From: Martensiomyces pterosporus | Lineage: Eukaryota; Kickxellomycota; Kickxellomycetes; Kickxellales; Kickxellaceae | Reading direction: 5' to 3' | NCBI GenBank assembly: GCA_025201845.1 | Contig: MU604047.1 | Location: 1-40,206, forward strand | DNA: 40,206 nt | Position numbers and translations under genes: made by a program | Notes under the pieces: model-generated | The model's database searches: none | What the model was told of the DNA's origin: nothing | What the model saw: the letters and a program-made list of their open reading frames with translations, nothing else | In this document: piece by piece, positions 26,416 through 36,893 of the stretch | Layout of the letters: each line of letters starts with the position of its first letter | Numbering within the stretch: position 1 is the first letter of the stretch

Positions 26416-29400
26416 TCAGTTCAGCAGGTCGATGAGACTGGACTTTGCGCCGCTGCTGCTCTTCGACGATGAGGGCTCTGGCGGATGTGGAGAGGCAGGA
26501 GTGGACTCGACCTTGTGTAGGGCAGCGCCAGAGGCAGCAGCTTGCGCGGGGGTTCCACTTGGCGACAGCGGCAGGTTGCGGTGGTGGTTGTGCTGGAGAT
26601 CATGGACATGCTGCTGGGTGTTTATAGCGGGCGGTGTGGGCGCAAACTTGCTTCCGCTGCTCATAGTCGCCGATCTCGAGGCCTGCTGGCGCAGCGACGA
26701 GCTGCTGTTCGGCGGAGAAAAGGCATTGGCGGAGGCGGTCCTGGGCATGCGGGCATTGTCGTGCCGCTGGCTGCTGTACATTGACGACGGCACACTCGCC
26801 CTGCTGGGCTGCTCCTTGACGAGCTGCTCCCTGATGAGCTGCTCCCTGATGAGCTGCTCCTTAACATCGCCTGCATGGGGCCTCTTGTTGTCGCCTTGGC
26901 CGTGCCAGAACCGCGCGTACTTGCAAGGCGTGTCGCCGCTGCCATCTGCAGTGTATTGGCTGTCGCCGCGCAGGCCGATCCCCAGGCCCTGCTCCTCTTC
27001 CTTTCCAGCGGTGGCGGCAATGGGCGGAGACAGGGCGTCGCTGCTGCTAGGGGGCGATAGCTCGGGCATAAAGTCAAAGAACGACTCGTCCTTCGAGGCA
27101 ATGCTGAGCGCAACGAAGAGACTCGAGATGGACGTGAATGTCAGCTTGTAGTCGGGCACCTTCTTCTCCGACCACCCACCAGGCGAACCCCACATGCCAG
27201 CTGCGTCCTGATTACCGTTGCCAGCAGCAAAGAGATCGTCTGGCGCCCCTGGGGTATTACCATCAGCACGCAGGGGGTCGCTGGCGTCTGAGGCTGCGGC
27301 TCCCGTGCGCCGCATGCCCGAGCAGATGCTAGCAAAGCTGGTGCTGGACAGCTTACCAAAGATTGCGCACAGGTTGCTGGTCAGCGGAATCCCGCCGGGG
27401 CGTGAGCGGCCCTGCGCAATCGAGCCTGTGCTCCGTGGGCCTACTGACAATGGCGCACCAGCGATGTCGGCGGCGCCTGGTGTTGTGGGCGACTGGGGGC
27501 TGGGGGACGGAGACTTTGCGCCTGCACCGAGGGCAGCGTCCAGGTGGGTCCTGATGCACTTGCCCCAATTGCTGCTGCTGCTGCTGGTGCTGCCGCCGCT
27601 GCCGCCGGATGGCTGGGCAGCCCTTGCGGCTAAGGGAGGCGCCAGGTGCTCGGTTGAAAACAGCCCCCGCATGGGCGGCATCTGTGCAATGTGGCGGATG
27701 GGGTTGATGAAGGTGGAGAACCGCTTGTTGATTACGGACTCGATGGACCCCGGAATGAGAATGTCGCGTATGCGGACCAGCTGCTCTCGCTCCAGCCTGC
27801 GCGGCAGGAACTTGACCATCTCCTCGACGCGCTCAATCTCCTCCAGCGAGCCTCCAAACAACAGAGACTTTTGCGCGCAGCTACGGCACATCTGCTTGAT
27901 GAACTCGGTGTACTGCGCAAACCTCTCCTGCAGGGGGCGGGTGGGCGCTGCGTAGGCGCAGGCAGCAAAGATGCCGCCGCAGATCATCATCGAGTAGGCA
28001 ATGAACATGGGCGGCACGTCGTTCTTCATCACGTCAATGACCAGCCGCGTGTACCGGTACACGCGGCACGCGTTGCTGACATAGTCGGCCAGCATTTTGT
28101 GCTGTGTGTCGTTGCTCTGCAGGTCGCCGAACACGGTGCTGATCTCGCTGCACAGCGACAGGTGGCTGTCCGGCGAAGACGGGCAGTCGTAGAAGCGCGT
28201 GATCAGATAGGGGGTGATGACGGACTTGAGGCAGATGGATGCCGACGAGATCAGCAGCGTGTGCTGCACCTCCTCGACTGTCGGCGTGCTGGGCATCTCG
28301 GGCACTGCGGATATCCACTCGGTCAGCGACTTGAACACAGCGACCACCAGCTTGTCCAGCTGCTCCTGCGACGAACTGGGGTCGTTGAGGTTCCGCAGAA
28401 GGGCGTTGCCCAGCACGGCAAAGTTGACCTGCACGGTGTTGCCGTTGATGAGCCAGCTCATGCCCCCCAGCTTCATCTGCTTCACCGCCGCCAGGTACTC
28501 TGAGTCCCCCGGCGCCACGCCGAATGCGGTGGAGGGAAACGACAGCGCCTCGATGTTCTCGTTGCCAATGTACCACATGTGCGGCGCGCAGGGCCGGTTG
28601 ACGCCGCTCAGGTCAACCATCACGTACGGCGCGCGGTGCAGCATCAGCGAGAGGAACGTGTCGACGGTGAACGACCCCCAGATTAGCCGCCGGATCTCCT
28701 CGCGCTCCAGCCACGACTCGGAGATCCACGCGTCCTCCTCGTTCCACACGTTGTCGTCGATTCTGTACACGCCCAGCTGCTGCAGCAGCTTCAGCGACAT
28801 GCCTACACGTTTATCAGTGCGAGATGGGAGGGTTGGGGATTTTAGCGCATGCAGCGGGATGTGACGGAGATTGGCGCCTGCTCATCGCCCAAAGGAGCAG
28901 CAGCAGAAGCACCAGCAGGCACACGCACTATTCTGAAAGAGTGCTGTGCTTTTCTGTGCACTAACGGAAAATGGTCGGCAATTCCTGAAAGAGCGCAAAT
29001 AGCGGGGAATGGAGTGGGGGATTGGCGCACGCACTGTAGAAGCGCAGTGGCTGCCGGGCATGGTACACGTGATTGCAAGTGCAAGAAAAAAGCGATGCCC
29101 ACGGAGTTCACGGAAGGAATGCGACATTTTTTTCTTTTTGTGCTCCTGCTCCTCGCAGCGGGCGCGGGACGCTTGCATGGAGAGAGGGGCCTGGGGGCAA
29201 CAGCCAAGAAATAGCAGGAAAATGGTTCTCGAAATAGGCTGCTTCCCGGCACAGCCTCTCTTCCCCCCTCGCTGTGGCCAGGCCAGCCAGCCCCCATCCC
29301 CCCAGCAGCAGCCGCACAAACAAAACAAATTGCTGGGTGCAGGGCAGAACAATGCAGTGCGCGGGACAATGCGCTTGTGAACTTACTCGAGTAATGGCTG

Positions 29401-30380
29401 GATACCTCCAGCTCTCCCTGGTGCATGTACGCGGTGGCCAGCAGGAGAAGCGACAGGCACGCGTGGATGCTGGGCTTCTCGATGGCGTCCGGCACATACA
29501 TCTTTGCGCGATCAATGAGCATCCTTGACGCCCTGATGGCGCCCAGTGCCACAATGGCCGGGTGTGTGCTGTACATGGCGTTGTTGGCCATTATCACCAG
29601 AAGGAAGAACGCGCTTGATTTGCCCTTGCGGTACTCTGCGTGGAAGTTCTTGGGCTGCACCACCTTGCTCACCACGTTGAACTCGCGGTCGACATGGCTT
29701 AGGAGCTCGTCGGTGATGTCCTGCGGCGGCAGGTTGGTCCGCGGGTCGAATGTCAGTTTGCTGCTAGGCGTGCTGCTGTTTGCTGTGCCCTGTGCTGAGA
29801 GCGAGTACGCCTTTAGTGTGTTGTCGTGGTGTCTTTGTGGGCGCACCTGCAGCGGTGGCTGCTGCTGCTGATGATGCTGCTGCTGCTGCAGTTGCTGTGG
29901 GCATTCGTCGGTGCTGCTGCAGTTGCTGCTTCGCCGGACACAGCTTACTATCATGCCGCCACCCGCGCTTGTGGCGCCGGAGCTGCTGCTTCGGTTGGTG
30001 GGTATCCGCTCAACCGAGATGCTGGCCAGCGTGGCGAGCATTGTGGTTCCGGTCAGCACGCTGTCGCTGGGGTCGCCCATTACCGCCCTCCTTTTCGTGC
30101 CGCGCGCTGGCGAGGCGCTTCCAGGGTGAGCTGTGGACGACGTGGAGTGCTGGCGGTGCAGCGAGTACACGTCCAGCGGCCGGCTGCCCTGTGGCGTGTT
30201 GCTGTGCGTGCCGGCAAGCGATGCTGATCGCGACCTGGCTGCTGCGCGTATCTCCCTGGCTAAGGCGTCTGCTGCTTGGCCGTTGCTGACCGGCGAAGAG
30301 GAGGTGGCCGTAGGAAACCCGCCTCCTGCATTTCTGTGTGAATTGGAGCCAGGACGTGCTGTTCGTTGGCTGTCTTCCAT
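26416..30380 (-). CDS. Fungal-specific transcription factor (middle-homology region), no zinc cluster seen (2 exons)
   Basis: Exon 1 is 30380-29387; exon 2 is 28802-26416. The spliced product is 1126 residues, and joining gives HYSSMSLKLLQQLGVYRIDD as expected for the family. The middle region of Zn2Cys6 regulators is clear: HIACLSLLLLATAYMHQGELE-type helix at the end of exon 1, then RREEIRRLIWGSFTVDTF-type sequence and the later YRYTRLVIDVMKND part. The first ~200 residues are Ser/Thr/Gln-rich with poly-Gln/His and contain only scattered Cys (VSCVRRSSNCSSTDEC), not the CxxCx6C zinc cluster. DNA binding by this protein is therefore unproven; a missed upstream exon is possible but none was found to 31.2 kb. 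The tail is Ser/Pro-rich, with a REQLI repeat. A TATATAAAT element ~140 bp upstream (30517-30526) fits a core promoter. Confidence 0.85.
26810..26866 (-). repeat. 15-bp tandem repeat (four copies) in the regulator tail
   Basis: Four copies of a 15-bp unit (CTGCTCCCTGATGAG and variants), translating to EQLIREQLIREQLVKEQ. A short charged helical repeat, probably length-variable. Confidence 0.85.
28803..29386 (-). other. 584-bp intron of the regulator gene
   Basis: Donor GTAAGT, acceptor GTGTAG, branch-like CTGATAAAC near the 3' end. It splits a Ser codon, and the joined sequence is typical of the family. It is about six times longer than most introns in the window, and the upstream reading frame stays open for ~180 codons into it. 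Confidence 0.88.
29850..29925 (-). repeat. CAG/CTG-type triplet run encoding a Gln/His tract
   Basis: Imperfect CTG/GTTG-type triplets on the plus strand give a Gln-rich run (PQQLQQQQHHQQQQPP) in the N-terminal region of the regulator. Likely length-polymorphic. Confidence 0.75.
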
Positions 30381-31279
30381 TATTTGGCGTACAAAACAAG
30401 GACTGCGAGCGAATGCGCAAGAGCAAGGAGCAATAAATAGTCAAGTGTGCAAAAACAAAGAAGCACCGAAAAGTGAAAAAAGAAGTGCTGAAGACCGAGA
30501 GCTGCTTCTCCCTATCACATATATAAATGCACAAGGTTGCTCACTCGCTCTTGCTTACTGCTCAGTGGGTGGGGGGAGAGGGAGAGGGCCAGAAAGCTCT
30601 GGCCAGTGGCCCAACATGCCTGTCAGCCAACCAGCCAGCCCTGACAAAGCTTGCCTGGCCCGGAAAATCCCGATGCCGAGCTCACCTCCGTACACACTCC
30701 ATATCGGTCCCGCATTGGCGTTGCACGGCACCGCTCCTGGAGCTATTCAAAGCCAGCGCCTTTACAAATATGCTCTCCAGCATGTTGCGAGTCGGAACGC
30801 CATGCCTCGTGTGCTTTGTTCTTGGTAGCCACCGTTGTTTTTATATTACGTGTGTATAGTGTGTGCTACAAAGGAACAATGCGTGTGTGAAGCGAAGTGT
30901 GGCTGACAGCAGCGGCAGCAGCAGCACGCAAGGCTGACGCGCCTATGTGGGGGGCAAGCAAGCAGCCCACTCTCTGCTAGCCGCCTGCTTTCCAGCAGCC
31001 GCGGGCAGCAAAAGAAGCAGGCAGACAAGGAGGGAAAAAACTTGGCACTACCACAGCCTCAAATGCGCCTCGCAAAAGCAGCAAGCAGTCAAGTTTTTTT
31101 TTTTTTTTTGTCATCAACAAGATAAGAAAGCGAAGCTGCGCTCCAAGCCGCAGCCCCCAGGCAGAAACATCAGTGGCAGATTGGAAGGCAGATGGCGTGG
31201 CCCTGCACACGCAGTTTCTTTTTTTTTTTTCTTTCCACCTGCTATATGTTTTCCCGCAATCTCAATCTCTCACATGGCC
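30381..31279. promoter_or_regulatory. Promoter of the regulator gene and 3' flank of the Yfh7-like kinase gene
   Basis: ~900 bp. It contains TATATAAAT at 30517-30526, a purine-rich block of GGGAGAGGGAGAGGG at 30572-30586 and a T16 run at 31094-31109, with another T-rich run at 31216-31231. The T runs read as poly-A on the minus strand, downstream of the kinase stop at 31280. No supported gene was found. Confidence 0.4.
31094..31109. repeat. Poly-T tract (16 T)
   Basis: Uninterrupted run of sixteen T on the plus strand, ~170 bp past the minus-strand kinase stop. A shorter, interrupted T run follows at 31216-31231. Confidence 0.9.
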
Positions 31280-32074
31280 TCAGTTGTAGATGGTGCGGGT
31301 GGGCGTGAACCGATGCGCTGCCGAGTACGCGCCGTTGATTTCATCGTTCGTGGAAATCCGCTCTCTCGCCTCCTCCACGCTGCTTGCAATCCCAGCATCC
31401 ACATGTCTCTGCGCAAGCCGCTCATAGCACATCTGGGTGTCTCTTGAGCTGACCCACCACAGCTCGTCGACGAGTCCATCCTGGTTGGCCTGCGACCACG
31501 GGTCCTCGTTGACATGTGCGTACAGGCCCTCGATGATAACCACCCTGTGTCTACAAATGGAAGGCGCAATATATGTGAGTTAGATTTGGGCACTGCAGAT
31601 GCGCACGGCGTCCACAGCATGCACAGCATGCACAGCTGCTGCCTACCTGGGCTCAACGGCAATGTCGCTCTCAATGGGATCCCCAACTGCATGGTCAAAG
31701 GACGGCGCATACACGGCCTCGCTGGCGTTCTCACGCAGCCTGCGCACCAGCGAGACAAACCCACGTGCATCAAATGTCCACGGTGCGCCCCGTCTCTGGA
31801 ACGCTAGCTGCGGGTCGTCCATTGCCCTCAGCTGCGCTTTGGTCAGGTGGAATCCATCCATGGGAACCACCTTGGCAACATCGCTCGAGGCCAGCTGGTT
31901 GACGCTGTGGCAGATGCGCTCGCTCAGATACGACTTTCCTGATCCAGGTGTGCCCGATACAGCCACGATGAACCTTTGCGGGAGCTTGCTTTTCGATGCA
32001 AGGTACTGCGCGAGCCCTGAGACTAGCTGCTCAGTGGCCGAACAAGAGGTGGTAGCAGTGCTGTCGCCGTCCAT
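31280..32074 (-). CDS. YFH7: Yfh7-like P-loop kinase of the uridine/pantothenate-kinase fold (2 exons)
   Basis: Exon 1 is 32074-31647; exon 2 is 31550-31280. The product is 232 residues from the ATG at 32074. The P-loop GTPGSGKS is at 41-48. The family sequence VVPMDGFHLTKAQLRAMDDP and the YAPSFDHAVGDPIESDI segment are intact. Splicing restores VEPRHRVVIIEGLYAHVNED (Walker B-like). The C-terminal half has the lid-type RLAQRHVDAGI and ends with RFTPTRTIYN. Family knowledge: Yfh7 belongs to the PRK/URK/PANK kinase group; its substrate is unknown. The frame is open upstream to an ATG at 32188, which would add 38 residues with a strong hydrophobic segment (LLLSLPLLACLLFLVYRVFI), i.e. an N-terminal membrane anchor. 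I keep the shorter form but the longer one is credible. Confidence 0.85.
31551..31646 (-). other. Intron of the Yfh7-like gene
   Basis: 96 bp, donor GTAGGC, branch-like CTAAC (in ATCTAACTCAC), acceptor TTGTAG, phase 2. Joining gives EPRHRVVIIEG, conserved in the family. The intron contains a short GTGCATGCT-type repeat (31612-31640). Confidence 0.88.
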
Positions 32075-32188
32075 CGTTGGAATAAAGACCCGGTATACCA
32101 GAAAGAGCAAGCAAGCAAGCAAAGGTAAAGAGAGAAGCAGCCTCCCTCCAGCTTCCCAGAGCGCAGTGAGCAGCGAAGCGTGCGTCAT

Positions 32189-32494
32189 CTGAGCGTGCTG
32201 CACATCGCGTGGCCCAAATGGGGGAACTTGCACTGCTGGAACCTGAGCACGGTCAGATTGCCGCTGGTTATGGTAACCTTGGCATGTGATCGGCAGAAAC
32301 CTCCACATCACAGGTGCTTGAGTCAGCCCATCCGCTTTCTCCTTTTCTGCTCCTTTTCTTGGCTCCTGCAACAGCAGCAACAATACACACCGCTTTCTTT
32401 CAGTATTACTTCCTATTCCTCTTCTCTACATTTGCACAAACAGCAGCAGCCCAGTACATAGACAGCGCGGGCTCGTATTTTCTTTCTCCCTGAA
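32189..32494. promoter_or_regulatory. Divergent promoter between the Yfh7-like gene and the lipin gene
   Basis: 306 bp (420 if the short kinase start is used). It contains CATGTG at 32283-32288, which overlaps the core of the yeast inositol-responsive element, and pyrimidine-rich stretches close to the lipin start (32335-32430). The role of CATGTG here is only a suggestion. Confidence 0.35.
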
Positions 32495-35400
32495 ATGCAG
32501 TATGTCGGAAAGGTCTTCTCGACCGTCAGCCAGCTGTACAAGGAGCTCAACCCGGCCACGCTGAGCGGCGCCATCGACATTATCGTCGTTGAGGGCAAGG
32601 ACGGCGAGCTCTTCTGCTCGCCCTTCCACGTGCGCTTTGGCAAATTGCAGCTGTTGCGGCCGTCGGACAAGGCCGTGCAGGTCATTGTCAACGATGAGCC
32701 GGCTGAATTCTACATGAAAGTGGGCGACTCGGGAGAAGGGTTCTTTGTTCTGGAGACAGAGGGCGATGTGCCAAGCGAGTTTGCAACGTCGCCGCTGGCA
32801 TCGCCGTCGCTGTCGTTCAAGCAGGGCGAGGTAAGGTGCACAGTGCGTGTGGTGTGCCAGGGCTGCTTGCAAGCCGCACACACGGGGTTCTCCGCTGTTG
32901 CTCAATGGTTGTTCTCGGCGTCTCTGGGTTGTTCTGTGTAGGACCCCGACTTTCTTGATCTCAGTGGAAACGTCAACAGCGAGGATCACAACAAAGGTGA
33001 GTACTTCTTGTGGATATGCAGAGGACCCCCCCTGCGCGGGCATCGGCGCTGCTTGAGGGAGGGGGCAAGCACTTTCTTTTCTTTTTCACGTGTGCGCGCC
33101 AGATCCATCGCTTCCATCGCCTAGAGGATGCCGTGCTTCATACTCACACATGTGTGCACGCTGCAGGGTAGCATTCGCCTACTAACCACCCAATGCCCGA
33201 TCCTGCTGGATTTTCACATGCATGCATGCAGATGGATACGTCAGCGCCCCCAGTGCACACGAGTCCGAGGACGAGGCCAGCAGCGTCTACAGCAGCCACC
33301 TGCTGGCCACCGAACCCGCACTGGCACACAGCACAGGCAGTGCGATGGGTATCGGTATTGGAGCCAGCGAGCACCACCTCTCAGTGCGCTCGTCCAGACG
33401 TAGATCAGCGTCGGTGTCGATTAAGGAGGTGCGGTTTGTCAGGGCCAGCGAAGAACACACCAGCAAATGCAGCATGCCCGAGGCCGATTCGGCGAGAACC
33501 GCCCTGTACTCGGAGCACGGGGACGGCATGTGGCTGCCCAGGGATGAGACCGAGGAGCCGGAGATGCCGACGTTTAGCGACGACATGGTGGTTGGCACCA
33601 AGTTCCATGGCCGCATCATGCATCAACTGAGCGAGCCTGGAGAGAGCGAGGGAGAGGACGGGGGCATCAGGGGGTTCCGTGTGAGGTCGTCGACGCTGCA
33701 CAATCCAACTACGCCTGGCGTTGACTCGAGCATGGACGACATTGGTGCAGGCAGAAACCCGCTGGAGGCACAAATGGTGTCGGCAGCACCGAGGCACAGG
33801 CGCCCGCTGAGCGTGGTTAGCGACTCGGCGTATGTCCTCGACCCATTCTCATCGCCATCTGCTGCTGCAGCCGTTGGGTCGGACGCCATCACTGATAGTT
33901 CTGTCCTGGTGTCTGGCGCCGCAAAGGCGTCCTCCAGTGCCCTGCACTCGGACTGGGACTGGGGCGTCAGCGTCTCTTCGCACGGGCCCAAGACCACAGC
34001 GGAGACAAAGCGCGCACGCAAGAGCAAAGACATGCCCAAGGCAGCTGCTACCCCTGAGCCCGTAGAGAGGCACACGCTTGACACTACTCAGATACTGCAC
34101 CGCGATGGCGCGCAGGCCAGGCAGCTGGAGATTTCCCTGTGTGGAGTCGAGAGCCTGCAGGGGGCCGTGGATAAGGAGGCGCAGGAGCGCGTGTTTACGC
34201 AGAGCCTGGTCAGTGCGCAGGCGTTTAGCCAGGACCCCATGGCTGTCATTACCAACCCCAACGTCGTGTTCAGGATGTCAGGCGATGTGTACACGCAGGG
34301 AGAGCCGCTGGTTGCGTCGCTCATCTCGCAGCTCGCGTTTGGCCAGCCTCTGCAGGATAGCTTTGTCCTGAGCCAACCAAAGAGCGGCACCAGCCCCGTT
34401 GTCACTATGCCTGCGTCGTACCGCGAATCCCGCCATGCAGAGAAGCTGGAGAGTCGGCCAGATGGCACTTCTGAGGCACAGGCAGCTGTTGCTGGCGAGA
34501 GCGCGAAATACGCCACAGCAGCAGAAGCAGCAGATGCCAATGCCCAGTTGGGCAGTGTCGGATCAGACACGCCGGCTGACAGCGAGGGCAAGGTGGGTGC
34601 GCAGGAAATTGCTGCTGCCAGCAAGCCCGAGGGCCGCCGCTGGTGGCGCTGGGGCCAGCGCGCAACATCCACGCCAAAGGCCGGCGATGGGCAGGATTCT
34701 GCGGCGCCGTCACCACTCGCACAAGCAAAAACGCTGCCTGCACAGGGCCACGAGAAGTTGGGCCGCGATGGTGGTGGCTACAGCTCTGGAGAAGACAACG
34801 CCGACGCAGTCACCATCAATATCCCGCCTGCGGGCGACTTTGCTCCAGCAGACGGCGGCATGTCGTCGGGCGACGAGGGCGGTGGAGGAGCAGCGGGCGG
34901 CTATATGAGCGACGACGGCCAGCTGTCGCACTCTCTGCACCACCACATGCACTACGCCAAGACCCTGCGCCTGACCTCGGACCAGCTCAAGTCGCTCGGG
35001 CTGAAGCGCGGAGCCAACGACGTCAAGTTCCTTGTGCCATCGAACAACGCATACTGCGAGGCCAAGATCTTCTTCTACCGCCACGACACGCAGGTGGTCA
35101 TCTCGGACATTGACGGCACGATCACCAAGTCGGATGCACTGGGCCACCTGTTCAACATGGTGGGCAAGGACTGGACACACCAGGGCGTGGCCAAGCTGTA
35201 CACGGACATTGCCAGCAACGGGTACGAGATCCTGTACCTGACGTCGCGTGCAATCGGGCAGGCGGACGGCACGAGGTACTTTTTGAACAACGTCAAGCAG
35301 GGGCAGTACAAGCTGCCCACGGGTCCGCTTCTGCTGTCGCCTGACCGGCTGTTCACGTCGTTCCACCGCGAGGTCATTATGCGCAGACCGCACGAGTTCA

Positions 35401-36893
35401 AGATGGCGTGTCTGAGGGACATCAAGAACCTGTTTGGAGACTACTCGCCGTTCTATGCCGGGTTTGGCAACCGCATCACCGATGCCATGTCGTACCGCAG
35501 CGTCAACGTCCCTGTGTCCCGGATCTGCACGATCGACCCGTCGGGCGAGATCAAGCTGGAGCTGCTGCCCGGGTACAAGTCGTCGTACGTCAAGATGAAC
35601 GACCTGGTGGATCTGATGTTCCCCGCCCTGTCGACGAAGCTGGACCCAAAGTTCAACGACTGGGAGTACTGGAAGTCCAGTCTGCCGTTGATCGACGACG
35701 AGCTGGCCGAAATTGAGAAGCAGATCGAGGAGGAGAACGAGGCGAAGAAGCAGCAGGAGCTGCTGGCCAAGAAGAAGCAGAAGCCGAAGAGCGGTGCGGG
35801 TGAGGACATCAGCGGCCGCAAGTCGCCTGCAAATGGATCTGTGTTGCTTGCAGTTAGCACCTCTGGGGATGGTGTTGCATCGTCTTCGCCTGAAGCAAGG
35901 TCGCCGTCGATATTCACAAGAGCTACAAGAGCTGTTTCCTCTGTGCAGCCGCCAGTAGCAGCAGCAGCAGCACTACTGCCATCTTCGCCGCTACTTACAG
36001 ACCCAGAAACACCTGAAACCCTTGCTAGACAGCGGGCGGATTCCTGGGCGACCGTTAGCACCCCCACACGCCCAGCAGCAGCGGCACCCATTGGGATTGG
36101 GACTCCCGATCAGAGACCTGCTGTGGCTCGGAACGCCAGCACTACAAGCACCGCAAGCAACGCCAGCAACGCCCCACCCAACGACGGCGGCGGCAGAATG
36201 AGCATGCTGAAGAAGGTTAACGTGTTTTCGCCATTCAGCCTGGTCCGTGGGTCATCTCCGCCGCCGCCTGCTCTCCCGCCAACACCCACGCCCACACCTG
36301 CCCTCGCAGCACCTGCTCAGGTCTTGCAGAGCGACGCTGCTGGACATGGCGCCTCGCTGCCGCCAAAGTTCGAGTTTGAGCACGGCAGCAGCGGCAGCAT
36401 GCTTGGCGGATCACCGCCTCCGGTTTTTTCTGGCAGCGCATTCCCTCCGCTGGGCGCCTCGCCGCCATCCGATCTCATTGCCGCTGCCAGCACGTTCGAC
36501 TTTGCAGGAAAGCTTAAGGGCGACTTGGCTGCTAGCGGGGCTGGGACTGGGGATGGGTCGGCGGAGAGCATTGCTGATGACCCGGCGGTTGCAGCAGCAG
36601 CATCCAGACTCATCCCACAAATCGCACGCGGCGGTGTGGCTGGAGCACCAGCTGATGATGCTGCCAACTCGCAGGTCCTTGGTGCCTCTGCTCCAGACGG
36701 AAAGGGGACCAGCGCAGGCAGAGGAGGCAGCGACAACAGCCGCGAGGACGAGTGCTTGGATAGCGAGTACAGCGACGACGAGGACGTGGACTCGGAAATT
36801 GACGACGACGACGAGGATGAGGAAGAAGAGGATGAGCTGGATCAAGAGACGCTGGCCATCATGCACGACATGGATGAGATTCAGTACCTTTAG
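32495..36893 (+). CDS. PAH1: Lipin / Pah1-type phosphatidate phosphatase (3 exons)
   Basis: Exons 32495-32830, 32942-32996 and 33232-36893 give 1350 residues (yeast Pah1 862). The N-terminal lipin domain starts at residue 1 (MQYVGKVFSTVSQLYKELNP), with the conserved SPFHVRFGK (Gly49). The C-terminal HAD-type domain has the catalytic DxDxT as DIDGT (Asp756, Asp758, Thr760), preceded by AYCEAKIFFYRHDTQVVIS and followed by YLTSRAIGQADGTR and the GFGNRITDAMSY motif. Family knowledge: Mg-dependent dephosphorylation of phosphatidate to diacylglycerol for triacylglycerol and membrane lipids. The middle and the region after the catalytic domain are Ser/Pro/Ala-rich, as expected of a multiply phosphorylated protein. 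The last ~45 residues form an acidic tail (DDDDEDEEEEDELD), comparable to the Pah1 acidic tail recognised by the Nem1-Spo7 phosphatase. The partner genes are not in the window. Confidence 0.95.
32831..32941 (+). other. Lipin intron 1
   Basis: 111 bp, donor GTAAGG, acceptor TGTAG, phase 0. It sits after KQGE; the next exon starts DPDFLDLSGN. Confidence 0.85.
32997..33231 (+). other. Lipin intron 2
   Basis: 235 bp, donor GTGAGT, branch site TACTAAC (33179-33185), acceptor GCAG within an ATGCATGCATGCAG run. The exon between introns 1 and 2 is only 55 bp. Phase 1. Confidence 0.88.

Noticed and set aside
28842..29386. Continuation of the regulator exon 1 frame to a stop at 28842 as the real protein end
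   Set aside because: Splicing with good GT..AG signals restores a typical middle-region sequence (SSMSLKLLQQLGVYRID) in exon 2; the continuation resembles no family. It is kept as a finding on possible retention.
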